From: DATFJC01 sp035269445
Lineage (GTDB): Bacteria; Patescibacteriota; Patescibacteriia; UBA2591; UBA6264
Direction: 5' to 3'
DNA length: 8,631 nucleotides
NCBI GenBank assembly: GCA_035269445.1
Contig: DATFJC010000004.1
Coordinates: forward strand, 1 to 8,631
A program made the position numbers and the translations under genes. Below the pieces are notes generated by a model. The model searched no databases, was not told where the DNA came from, and saw only the letters and a program-made list of their open reading frames with translations. Shown in pieces: positions 1 through 5,467 of the stretch; position 1 is the stretch's first letter, and the number at the start of each line of letters is the position of its first letter.

Positions 1-1
1 T

Positions 2-1111
2 AAGAAAAACAATAAAATAAACTTTCTTCGCTTTGGTTTACCACACGAACCCTATATCCATGGCTTCTTGTCTAGAGTATTTGGCATTGAAGGGTATGGT
101 AGTCACTTTTCAAGCCAAAGGCTTTTAAAATATATTAAAAAGAATAATTTTAACATTGTTCACCTCCACAATGTTCATAGCTTTTGTTTGGGCTTTTCTT
201 TTTTTAAAAAACTCAAACAACTAAACATCCCAGTTGTTTGGACTTTTCATGATCTTTGGCCCATTACAGGATCTTGCTTTTATCCAAATAATTGCAAAAA
301 ATGGCAAACAGGTTGTAAAAATTGTCCTGACAAAAAACGGCCACCTAGATCTTTAATAAGCTCATCAAGCTTTATGTGGCATAAAAAAAGAAACATTTTT
401 TCTAAAAACTGGTCCTTAAAGATAGTTACCCCTTCAAAATGGTTAAAAAAGCAAGTTCAGAAATCTTTTTTTAAAAACAAACAAATTAAAGTAATCCCTA
501 ATGCTATAAACACAGATCTTTTTAAGCCAAGAAACAAAGAAAGGTTAAAAAAAGAATTTAATATTCCTCAAAATAAAAAAGTAGTTCTTTTTGTTGCCAG
601 CGATCTTTCTAAAAAAAGAAAAGGTATTAAATACTTTTTAAATTCTCTCCCCCTTATAAAAGCAAAAAACTGGATGGTTTTAACAATAGGTAAAAAAATT
701 AATAAAAATAAATTCCCAAAAAATATATCTTTATTACAAAAGGGTCATATTGGAGATAGAAAAAAGTTAGCTAAACTATATAGCCTTTCAGATTTATTTG
801 TAGCCACCCCTTTAGCTGAAATTTTTGGCAGAACAACAACCGAAGCCCTTGCTAGCGGCGTCCCGGTAGTGGGATTTAAAACAGGCGGAGTTTTAGAGCA
901 AGTTGAAAAAGATTGTGGTATTTTGGTTAATAAAAAAGATACCCCTGCTTTAGCCTCTGCCATAAGTGAACTTTTAAATAATGAAAATAAAAGAAAAATA
1001 ATATCTAAAAAAGCAAGAAAAAAAGCGATTCAAAACTACTCTATACCAAAATTTAGAGATAATTATTTAAATTTTTATAAAAAAATAATTAAAAATGAGG
1101 AAGAAAAATAA
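2..1111 (+). CDS. GT4-family glycosyltransferase, 5'-truncated by window edge
   Basis: This is a retaining GT-B glycosyltransferase of the GT4 (Glycos_transf_1) type that would move a sugar from an activated donor onto a lipid-linked or polysaccharide acceptor at the cytoplasmic membrane. The reading frame is open from base 2 to the TAA at 1109-1111 (369 codons), and the part before the TTG at 68 still reads like this family, so the real start lies left of the window. Visible marks are the N-terminal GYGSHFSSQRLLKYIKK and HLHNVH stretches, then HDLWPITGSC and a four-Cys cluster (bases 275-328) typical of WcaC-like enzymes. After these come VTPSKWL, IPNAINTDLF, and the donor-site motif EIFGRTTTEALASG with the EX7E pair at 818-844, followed by GVPVVGFKTGG. 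It overlaps the next gene by 17 bp, implying one transcript. The sugar donor cannot be read from the sequence. The family call is firm. Confidence 0.9.
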   Translation, partial: KKNNKINFLRFGLPHEPYIHGFLSRVFGIEGYGSHFSSQRLLKYIKKNNFNIVHLHNVHSFCLGFSFFKKLKQLNIPVVWTFHDLWPITGSCFYPNNCKKWQTGCKNCPDKKRPPRSLISSSSFMWHKKRNIFSKNWSLKIVTPSKWLKKQVQKSFFKNKQIKVIPNAINTDLFKPRNKERLKKEFNIPQNKKVVLFVASDLSKKRKGIKYFLNSLPLIKAKNWMVLTIGKKINKNKFPKNISLLQKGHIGDRKKLAKLYSLSDLFVATPLAEIFGRTTTEALASGVPVVGFKTGGVLEQVEKDCGILVNKKDTPALASAISELLNNENKRKIISKKARKKAIQNYSIPKFRDNYLNFYKKIIKNEEEK

Positions 1112-1745
1112 AGCATTAAAATCCAGGCTTCAGGTTTCAAAAAATCATTATTTTGAAAATAATTACGATGATTTAAAAAGATTCGCAAGTTATTGGCATC
1201 AAATAAATCATATCATTAAATTAAATCCAGACAATATTCTAGAAATAGGACCTGGCAATGGTTTTATTTCTGATTATTTAAAAAAAAGAGATTTTAATAT
1301 AAAAACATTAGATATAGATAAAGACCTTAAACCAGATAAGCTAGGCTCAGTTCTTAATATACCTTTTGATAAAAACTCTTTTTCGTTAGTAGCCTGCTTT
1401 GAGTTACTTGAACATATCCCTTATAAAAAAATACCCAAGGCTTTAAAAGAAATACAAAGAGTAACTAAAAAATACGTTGTTATATCAATTCCAGACATTA
1501 ATACTGTTTTGGGTGTTTATTTAAATATCCCTAAGATAGGTATTATAAAAAAGCTTATCCCCCTCCCTTTTATTAAAAAGGGTAAACATAAATTTGATGG
1601 TGAACATTATTGGGAAACAGGAGCTAAAAACTACAAGCTTAAAGATTTTAAAAATAAATTAAAAAAAGCAAATCTTACAATTATTAAAACATACAGAATA
1701 TTTGAGCATCCTTTTCATAGAATCTTTGTTTTAAAAAAGAAATAA
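1095..1745 (+). CDS. Class I SAM-dependent methyltransferase (Methyltransf_11-like)
   Basis: A 216-aa protein predicted to transfer a methyl group from S-adenosylmethionine, here most likely to a sugar or glycan intermediate given its neighbours. The Rossmann-fold marks are in order: motif I LEIGPGNGF (residues 49-57), the acidic end of strand 2 in TLDID (71-75), VLNIPFDKNSFSLVACFELLEHIP (about 87-109, Methyltransf_11 style with ELLEH), and VVISIPDI (128-135). A later HYWETGAKNY segment (171-180) may belong to the acceptor side. The ATG at 1095 lies inside the end of the glycosyltransferase gene (17-bp overlap in another frame), which supports translational coupling. No Shine-Dalgarno motif precedes it. 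The length is normal for a single-domain enzyme. The substrate is not identifiable from sequence alone. Confidence 0.85.
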   Translation: MRKKNKALKSRLQVSKNHYFENNYDDLKRFASYWHQINHIIKLNPDNILEIGPGNGFISDYLKKRDFNIKTLDIDKDLKPDKLGSVLNIPFDKNSFSLVACFELLEHIPYKKIPKALKEIQRVTKKYVVISIPDINTVLGVYLNIPKIGIIKKLIPLPFIKKGKHKFDGEHYWETGAKNYKLKDFKNKLKKANLTIIKTYRIFEHPFHRIFVLKKK

Positions 1746-1776
1746 TATTTAAAACCTATAATAATTAAAAAATACA

Positions 1777-2505
1777 ATGACAAAAATTAAAATACTTTTA
1801 AAATTAATATTTATGCCTTTATTTTTAAAAAAGGTAAAACTTGCCCTTAAAAAAAGAAAAGGTAATTTTTCTTTAGATGAAGAAATAAATTTCATCTTTA
1901 ATTGGGAATACAAGCTTTTTAACCTCAATCCCAGTATTTCAATAAAACCCATGCAAAAGAAAAAAGAAGCAACTCTTTTTCTAGAAGAAGTTAAAAAAAT
2001 AAACCCAAGAATTATATGCGAAGTTGGTTCGGGAAGAGGAGGAATGCTTTATCTTTTTTCACGCATAGCTAATAAAAATGCCCAAATCATAAGCATTGAT
2101 ATACCCAAAAGCTATCTTTTAAAAAACTACCTAGACCTAAAAGACTTTCTATATAATAACCTTATAAAAGAAAACCAAACAATATACCCCATTAAGGCTG
2201 ACTCTCACAAAAAAGAAACCTTAAATAAATTAAAACAAATTCTAAACAATAAAAAAATAGACCTTTTATTTATAGATGGAGACCACAGTTACAAAGGAGT
2301 TAAAAAAGATTTTCAATTATATAGCCCCCTAGTTAAGAAAAACGGCATTATAGCTTTTCACGACATTGTTCCAAATAAAAATGATAAAAACAATAATGTT
2401 TATAAATTTTGGAAAGAAATAAAAAAAGAAAAAGAAAACTTTAAAGAAATTATTGAAAACCCAAGACAAAAGGGTATGGGCATAGGACTTATTTATAAAA
2501 AATAA
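1777..2505 (+). CDS. Class I SAM methyltransferase, CmcI/Methyltransf_24 type
   Basis: A 242-aa class I methyltransferase of a different subfamily from the gene before it. Residues 1-60 are a basic, hydrophobic lead-in. Motif I is CEVGSGRGGM (81-90) and strand 2 ends in SIDIP (106-110). The hallmark FIDGDHSYKGVKKDF (165-179) and IIAFHDI (191-197) match the Methyltransf_24/CmcI-like group, in which the DGDHSY Asp and His residues are thought to hold a metal or the substrate. Relatives often sit in surface-polysaccharide clusters as sugar O-methyltransferases, and that is the inferred role here. It follows the preceding stop by 31 bp, so it is probably the last gene of the glycosyltransferase operon and ends ahead of the strong terminator at 2719-2755. 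The ATG at 1777 is the first in frame; a later ATG at 1813 is possible. No Shine-Dalgarno motif is seen. Confidence 0.85.
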   Translation: MTKIKILLKLIFMPLFLKKVKLALKKRKGNFSLDEEINFIFNWEYKLFNLNPSISIKPMQKKKEATLFLEEVKKINPRIICEVGSGRGGMLYLFSRIANKNAQIISIDIPKSYLLKNYLDLKDFLYNNLIKENQTIYPIKADSHKKETLNKLKQILNNKKIDLLFIDGDHSYKGVKKDFQLYSPLVKKNGIIAFHDIVPNKNDKNNNVYKFWKEIKKEKENFKEIIENPRQKGMGIGLIYKK

Positions 2506-2718
2506 ATGCTTAGCAAAAAACAAAATAGAATCTGACCCTAAATTAAAAAAAATAACCGCCCACCTAACCATTAAAAAAGCACCGATCCACAAAGAAATAT
2601 AAATAAAATTTAACCCTAAAATCAAAAAAGCGGTGAACCCCTAAGGTAAACTAAAATCTAAGTTCCCGCACAAATCTTCGACCATACCATTTCAATACAA
2701 AAAACAATATCTAATTAT
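2506..2718. other. Gene-free stretch between methyltransferase and terminator
   Basis: No convincing gene is present on either strand. It is visibly richer in C and G runs than the flanking genes, for example CCGCCCACC near 2557, GCGGTGAACCCC at 2630-2641 and GTTCCCGC at 2662-2669. On the minus strand a frame from about 2675 to 2506 is hydrophobic but broken by a stop near 2640. On the plus strand one frame is broken by two stops. It may be a decayed gene end or the 3' untranslated part of one of the two convergent transcripts. Confidence 0.4.
2624..2669 (-). terminator. Possible minus-strand terminator, long loop
   Basis: Read on the minus strand, GCGGGAAC (2669-2662) can pair with GTTCACCGC (2638-2630) with one bulged A, and six T follow (2629-2624). 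The loop of 23 nt is long for an intrinsic terminator. It would act as a back-up terminator for the DUF5667 transcript that ends at 2793. Confidence 0.35.
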
Positions 2719-2755
2719 AAAAGAGGACAAAAATAAATTTGTCCTCTTTTTTATT
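2719..2755 (+). terminator. Intrinsic terminator, probably bidirectional
   Basis: A perfect 13-bp inverted repeat, AAAAGAGGACAAA (2719-2731) and TTTGTCCTCTTTT (2738-2750), is closed by a 6-nt loop AATAAA and followed by a T-rich tail up to 2755. It lies between convergent genes: the methyltransferase ending at 2505 and the minus-strand gene ending at 2793. On the minus strand the stem is also followed by four T, so it can plausibly serve both. Confidence 0.85.
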
Positions 2756-2792
2756 TATCAATAAAGTTTAAAACCAACCATTCAACTTCCTA

Positions 2793-3710
2793 TTAATTTC
2801 TGCCGCCCTGCATTCCTTTTTGTTGCTGGCCTTGTCCTGTTGTATCTGACTCTGGTTTTTCACTCCCGGACTCTTGTTGCTGTTCCATGTTGCCCTGGTC
2901 TAATTCTTGTTGGCCTTGTCCTTTTTGTTGATCTTGGCCCTCTTGCTTTTGACCTTCTTGCTTGTTTTGGCCTTCTTTATTTTGACCCTGAGCTTGATTT
3001 TGGTCCTGTACTTTTGGACCTAGGCCTTGTTTTTCTCTTATCCTCTCTCGTATTTGAGTTCGTATTTTCTCAGGCATTTTATTAATTTGGCCATCCATTT
3101 TATTTCGGAAATTTTCTTTTTGCTCGTTTCCTTGAACCCTTTCAATAGCATTTTCCAAGCCAGTTCCAGAGTTAACTATAGCCATCATAACTCCTTGTTG
3201 GGCTTCTTTGGGAGTTCTTTCCAATACGCTAGCCAATACTTCTTGCTGGCGAAGGGAATTATCTTTCATTTTCTCAACAAGGTTCTCAATGTCTTTGCCC
3301 TTATTTAAATCTCTCTCTTGATCTTTTTCCTGAACTTCCTCCCTTGCCTTTTCCATGTTTTGCAATGCTTTTTCAAAATTCTTTTGAAAACGTTGAGCAT
3401 ATTTTTCAGCTAATTCATATTTTTCTCTCATTTGTAGTTGCTTAATTACCAAAGCGTCTTGATTGGCAAAACGAAGTTGCAATTCTGCTTTATTTACTAA
3501 ATTGTTAGCAAATAAAAGTTGGATACTTCTTCCCCAGCTTTTCAAAAAATGAAAAGGTGAATCAGGCAAAATTCCAGAATCAGACACCTCGCCAATAGAC
3601 ACGGGCAAAAGCCTCCCAATAGCTTGCTCTTGAGCTTGAATAGCTACAGGAGCAAATATTAATCCTATAACAGCAAGGCCAATGAAAATAATAAATAATT
3701 TGTTTGTCAT
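2793..3710 (-). CDS. Secreted DUF5667-domain protein with Gln/Gly-rich tail
   Basis: A 305-aa exported protein of unknown function. Residues 1-26 form a signal peptide (hydrophobic core LFIIFIGLAVIGLIFA, likely cut after AIQAQ or nearby). The segment ILPDSPFHFLKSWGRSIQLLF (47-67) followed by NKAELQLRFANQ (73-84) is the recognisable DUF5667 signature, common in Patescibacteria. Residues 85-227 are charged and helical, probably coiled coil. Residues 228-305 are low complexity, rich in Q, G, E, K and N with repeated GQ/EGQ/QQ steps and no hydrophobic anchor. There are no cysteines. It is the only gene on its strand here and converges on the methyltransferase operon with the shared terminator between. 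I see no convincing promoter upstream of 3710. The family call is fairly firm; the role (envelope or extracellular) is inference from the signal peptide. Confidence 0.85.
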   Translation of the reverse strand: MTNKLFIIFIGLAVIGLIFAPVAIQAQEQAIGRLLPVSIGEVSDSGILPDSPFHFLKSWGRSIQLLFANNLVNKAELQLRFANQDALVIKQLQMREKYELAEKYAQRFQKNFEKALQNMEKAREEVQEKDQERDLNKGKDIENLVEKMKDNSLRQQEVLASVLERTPKEAQQGVMMAIVNSGTGLENAIERVQGNEQKENFRNKMDGQINKMPEKIRTQIRERIREKQGLGPKVQDQNQAQGQNKEGQNKQEGQKQEGQDQQKGQGQQELDQGNMEQQQESGSEKPESDTTGQGQQQKGMQGGRN

Positions 3711-3814
3711 AAAATCATTAATTAAACTTATTTAAATATACGGCCTTTAAAATTATCATATTACTTATATGTTAACACTTCATAAAAAACTTAACAAGCA
3801 AGCTATATTATTTT

Positions 3815-3843
3815 AAAGACTAAAAGCTATCTGGTCTTTTTTT
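3815..3843 (+). terminator. Orphan terminator-like hairpin
   Basis: AAAGAC (3815-3820) and GTCTTT (3834-3839) form a 6-bp stem with a 13-nt loop, followed by seven T (3837-3843). No + strand gene lies between 3711 and 3815, so it would end either a small untranslated RNA or stray transcription before the island. The short stem makes it tentative. Confidence 0.35.
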
Positions 3844-3866
3844 GTTATATTGAATTTTCTTATAAG

Positions 3867-3875
3867 TTATCCACA
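3867..3875 (+). promoter_or_regulatory. DnaA-box-like 9-mer
   Basis: TTATCCACA is the strong DnaA-box sequence as known from E. coli oriC R1. It begins two bases inside the left edge of the 327-bp repeat and 13 bp upstream of the -35 hexamer. A regulatory DnaA site is possible; a single box is not an origin. Confidence 0.5.
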
Positions 3876-3887
3876 TAGTAATACTTA

Positions 3888-3916
3888 TTGACACCCAATA
3901 ACACTTGGATTAAAAT
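3888..3916 (+). promoter_or_regulatory. Near-consensus sigma70 promoter of HTH copy 1
   Basis: TTGACA (3888-3893), a 17-nt spacer and TAAAAT (3911-3916). The spacer contains the dyad CCAA-N6-TTGG (3895-3908), a candidate operator for the HTH protein itself. The leader to the ATG at 3945 is about 20 nt and carries an AT-only hairpin (ATAAG/CTTAT, 3923-3935), then a run of T and no Shine-Dalgarno motif. Confidence 0.75.
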
Positions 3917-3944
3917 AATAATATAAGAAACTTATTATTTTTTT

Positions 3945-4190
3945 ATGAATAAAATTGAACCAGGTAAAGTATATACTACAAAAGAAGCAAGAAATTACTT
4001 AAAGGTTAGCAAAAGTACTATTAAGCGTTGGCTTAAAAAAGGTATTTTAAAAGCTAATAAAGTTGGAGGTAGATATAGAATACTAGGTATTGAAATATTA
4101 AGAGCTGTTTCCCCTGAATTTGAACAAGAAGCTAAACAGTTTTACAGAAAGCTAAAAAAGAAAACTAAAGAAAAAGTAAAAGATTGGTAA
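3945..4190 (+). CDS. Small HTH DNA-binding protein, copy 1 (excisionase/MerR-like)
   Basis: An 81-aa DNA-binding protein, probably a transcriptional regulator. Residues 10-32 (YTTKEARNYLKVSKSTIKRW and on) form the helix-turn-helix of the excisionase/MerR-like HTH_17 class, which usually continues into a short wing, here KANKVGGRYRILGIEIL (36-52). Residues 57-81 are a charged, Lys-rich helix that may help dimerisation. There is no effector, nuclease or recombinase domain. The gene sits alone behind its strong promoter; the next gene starts 187 bp later behind its own promoter. The protein is identical to that of the second copy at 5468-5713. Autoregulation through the dyad in its promoter spacer is inferred. 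The family fold is clear; the target is unknown, and an excisionase role for a nearby element remains possible. Confidence 0.85.
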   Translation: MNKIEPGKVYTTKEARNYLKVSKSTIKRWLKKGILKANKVGGRYRILGIEILRAVSPEFEQEAKQFYRKLKKKTKEKVKDW

Positions 4191-4312
4191 CTACTTATTG
4201 TTTAATTGTAGAAAAGTTATTTGACAAATACAAAATATCGGAGAATATGTATTTAGCAGCCAATCAATAATAAAAATAGAATAGAATATTGATAATTCCC
4301 CATTATTAAAGC

Positions 4313-4341
4313 TTGACAACATTATTGTATTATTTTACAAT
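4313..4341 (+). promoter_or_regulatory. Near-consensus promoter of the nucleotidyltransferase-HEPN pair
   Basis: TTGACA (4313-4318), a 17-nt spacer and TACAAT (4336-4341), leaving a leader of about 30 nt to the ATG at 4378. It is the best candidate promoter in the 187-bp gap between copy 1 of the HTH gene and this pair. A second TTGACA at 4221-4226 lacks a good -10 element at the right spacing. Confidence 0.75.
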
Positions 4342-4353
4342 AATCATTGTAAA
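4321..4353 (+). promoter_or_regulatory. Overlapping dyad operators over the promoter
   Basis: Three copies of one half-site in alternating orientation: ATTGTA (4324-4329), TACAAT (4336-4341) and ATTGTA (4346-4351). The first pair is a perfect 9-bp inverted repeat (4321-4329 with 4336-4344, 6-nt spacer). The second pair is a perfect 8-bp one (4334-4341 with 4346-4353, 4-nt spacer). They cover the -10 and the start region, as expected for a repressor site. The likely binder is the winged HTH on the downstream nucleotidyltransferase. A further half-site ATTGTA lies at 4205-4210. Confidence 0.65.
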
Positions 4354-4377
4354 TAATTACATACTTACTTAATTTTT

Positions 4378-4923
4378 ATGTTTCAATTTCGTTCAAAAAT
4401 TACTATTAAAGTATTAGGATATTTTTTTGTTAATCCTAAGAAAAAACACTATATAAACGAGCTAGCCGATCTTTTAGATTTAGATCCTGGCAACCTTTCT
4501 CGTAAACTAAACGAACTTGAAAAGGAAGGTATTCTTTCATCTGAGAAACAGGGTAATCAAAAATATTATGGTTTAAATAAAGATTACCCCCTATTAAATG
4601 AAATTAAAAGGGTTTATAACGCAAAATACGGAGTAGTAAAGACCCTAAAAGAAAAACTACAAAAAATACCTAAATTAGAAAAAGCCTATATCTTTGGTTC
4701 TTTTGCCAAAGGCAACTTTCAACAAGAAAGCGATATAGATCTTTTACTAATAGGAAATCATTCTTCTATTGAGGCAAAAAAAATAATTTTACCATTGCAA
4801 GAAGATATTGGTAGAGAAATCAATATTATTGATCTTACCCCAAAAGAGTTTCAAACTCGTAAAAATAAAAAAGATGATTTCATAAAAAACATCTTTTCTC
4901 ATAAAAAAATAAAAATCTTTTAA
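4378..4923 (+). CDS. Winged-HTH fused to minimal nucleotidyltransferase (MNT, antitoxin-like)
   Basis: A 181-aa two-domain protein. Residues 1-75 are a winged helix-turn-helix of the MarR/ArsR-like kind (recognition part YINELADLLDLDPGNLSRKL, then the wing with EKQGNQKYYGLNKDYP). Residues about 98-181 are a minimal nucleotidyltransferase domain with GSFAKG (107-112) and SDID (118-121), giving the GSX10DXD catalytic pattern with D119 and D121. E147 or D152 is the candidate third carboxylate. In MNT-HEPN systems such as MntA-HepT, this domain AMPylates the HEPN toxin to silence it. Here the added DNA-binding head suggests it also represses its own promoter, which carries matching dyads. Its stop TAA abuts the ATG of the HEPN gene with no gap, supporting coupled translation. 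HTH-nucleotidyltransferase fusions next to HEPN genes are known in archaea and Patescibacteria, and antitoxin action here is inferred. Confidence 0.88.
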   Translation: MFQFRSKITIKVLGYFFVNPKKKHYINELADLLDLDPGNLSRKLNELEKEGILSSEKQGNQKYYGLNKDYPLLNEIKRVYNAKYGVVKTLKEKLQKIPKLEKAYIFGSFAKGNFQQESDIDLLLIGNHSSIEAKKIILPLQEDIGREINIIDLTPKEFQTRKNKKDDFIKNIFSHKKIKIF

Positions 4924-5331
4924 ATGTTTGAAAAAATGGATTTTCCTCAAAAACAAATTAACAAATACTATAAAGCAGCTAAAAAGGACCTTAAAATTGC
5001 TATTGATTCTAATATACCAGAAGTTTCTTTTCGTTTTTGTTATGATGCACTTTTAAAATTAGCTATTGCAGTATGTGCTAAACACGGATTAAGGGTAAAA
5101 TCAAAAAGAGGACATCATATAGCTTTAATTAAAAAACTATCTTCTTACCTAAATGACTCTGAAATAAAATTATTAGCAAATGAAATGAGGTCTAAAAGAA
5201 ATCACAGCTTATATAGTGGCGGTATAACAATTTCTAAAAAAGAAGTTAAGGAATATACTAAATGGACTAAAGATATCTTTAAAAGGGCTAATGAAAACTT
5301 TTTTAATAAACAACAAAAACTAAAACTTTAA
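4924..5331 (+). CDS. HEPN-domain protein, partner of the nucleotidyltransferase
   Basis: A 135-aa all-helical HEPN protein, in the toxin position of an MNT-HEPN pair. The order is helix 1 with YYKAAKKDLKIAI (15-27), helix 2 FRFCYDALLKLAIAVCAKHG (36-55), the linker KSKRGHHIALIKKL (59-72), and the signature EMRSKRNHSLYSGG (87-100). That segment contains R89-x4-H94, formally the HEPN RNase pattern. It can equally be read as RNxxxY (R92-N93...Y97), the form I recall in related HEPN proteins, where Tyr replaces the catalytic His. The ATG directly follows the TAA of the nucleotidyltransferase gene, so the two are almost certainly co-translated. The ATG at 4936 is an alternative start. Twelve bases after the stop a hairpin array begins. 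The family is firm; RNase activity is uncertain because of the motif. Confidence 0.85.
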   Translation: MFEKMDFPQKQINKYYKAAKKDLKIAIDSNIPEVSFRFCYDALLKLAIAVCAKHGLRVKSKRGHHIALIKKLSSYLNDSEIKLLANEMRSKRNHSLYSGGITISKKEVKEYTKWTKDIFKRANENFFNKQQKLKL

Positions 5332-5342
5332 AAAAATCATAT

Positions 5343-5386
5343 AATAGGGCGGTCTAACCGCCCTACGGAGGTTTAATCTCCCTACT
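5343..5386 (+). repeat. Hairpin array A (two modules) at end of cassette 1
   Basis: Two adjacent 19-20-nt hairpin modules. Module 1 (5347-5366) has a 9-bp stem if its flanking T and A are included (5345-5353 with 5357-5365, loop CTA). Module 2 (5367-5385) pairs GGAGGT with ATCTCC around a TTA loop, with one G-T pair. Each starts with GG and ends in CTAC. The first 26 nt (5343-5368) are identical to 7120-7145. There is no T-run, so this is not a standard terminator; an mRNA-stabilising or REP-like role, or a recombination site, is possible. Confidence 0.85.
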
Positions 5387-5389
5387 GAG

Positions 5390-5398
5390 TTATCCACA
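5390..5398 (+). promoter_or_regulatory. DnaA-box-like 9-mer, second copy
   Basis: TTATCCACA, carried in the second repeat copy at the same distance (13 bp) from the -35 hexamer as in copy 1. Confidence 0.5.
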
Positions 5399-5410
5399 TA
5401 GTAATACTTA

Positions 5411-5439
5411 TTGACACCCAATAACACTTGGATTAAAAT
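5411..5439 (+). promoter_or_regulatory. Near-consensus sigma70 promoter of HTH copy 2
   Basis: TTGACA (5411-5416), 17-nt spacer, TAAAAT (5434-5439), base-for-base the same as the promoter of copy 1, including the CCAA-N6-TTGG dyad in the spacer. It probably also drives the AlbA_2 gene downstream, which starts 24 bp after the HTH stop and has no promoter of its own that I can see. Confidence 0.75.
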
Positions 5440-5467
5440 AATAATATAAGAAACTTATTATTTTTTT

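Larger units (their letters stand above)
3865..4191 (+). repeat. 327-bp direct repeat, copy 1 (promoter + HTH gene)
   Basis: Identical to 5388-5714 except at three single bases by eye, with no indels, at a constant offset of 1523 bp. The repeat holds exactly a DnaA-box-like 9-mer, a promoter and the 81-aa HTH gene, and it ends one base after the stop codon. Flanking sequence on either side is unrelated between copies. Confidence 0.97.

Noticed and set aside
68..70. TTG at 68 as the start of the glycosyltransferase
   Set aside because: The frame is open back to base 2 and the residues before 68 still look like this family, so the true start is left of the window.
214..240. 9-bp inverted repeat CAAACAACT/AGTTGTTTG inside the glycosyltransferase gene
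   Set aside because: Isolated, within a conserved coding segment and without T-run. Arms of this size can arise by chance in a long AT-rich sequence.
2329..2625. 98-codon minus-strand hydrophobic reading frame
   Set aside because: Mostly antisense to the methyltransferase. Its Phe/Ile-rich look is what the complement of Lys/Asn-rich coding gives, and it has no promoter or family resemblance.
2840..3308. Plus-strand reading frames opposite the DUF5667 gene
   Set aside because: Shadows of the repetitive, GC-richer minus-strand gene, with no recognisable domain.
3945..4190. Truncated IS607-type transposase (MerR-like HTH head)
   Set aside because: No serine-recombinase catalytic part follows in any frame, and the 81-aa protein is complete with its own promoter and identical in two copies.
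4221..4251. Second promoter TTGACA at 4221 in the gap before the nucleotidyltransferase
   Set aside because: No acceptable -10 element at 16-18 nt; the best is a poor match at 19 nt.
3867..5398. Replication origin
   Set aside because: Only two DnaA-like boxes, 1.5 kb apart and explained by one duplication, with no cluster, no dnaA or dnaN nearby and no AT-rich 13-mers distinguishable in this AT-rich DNA.
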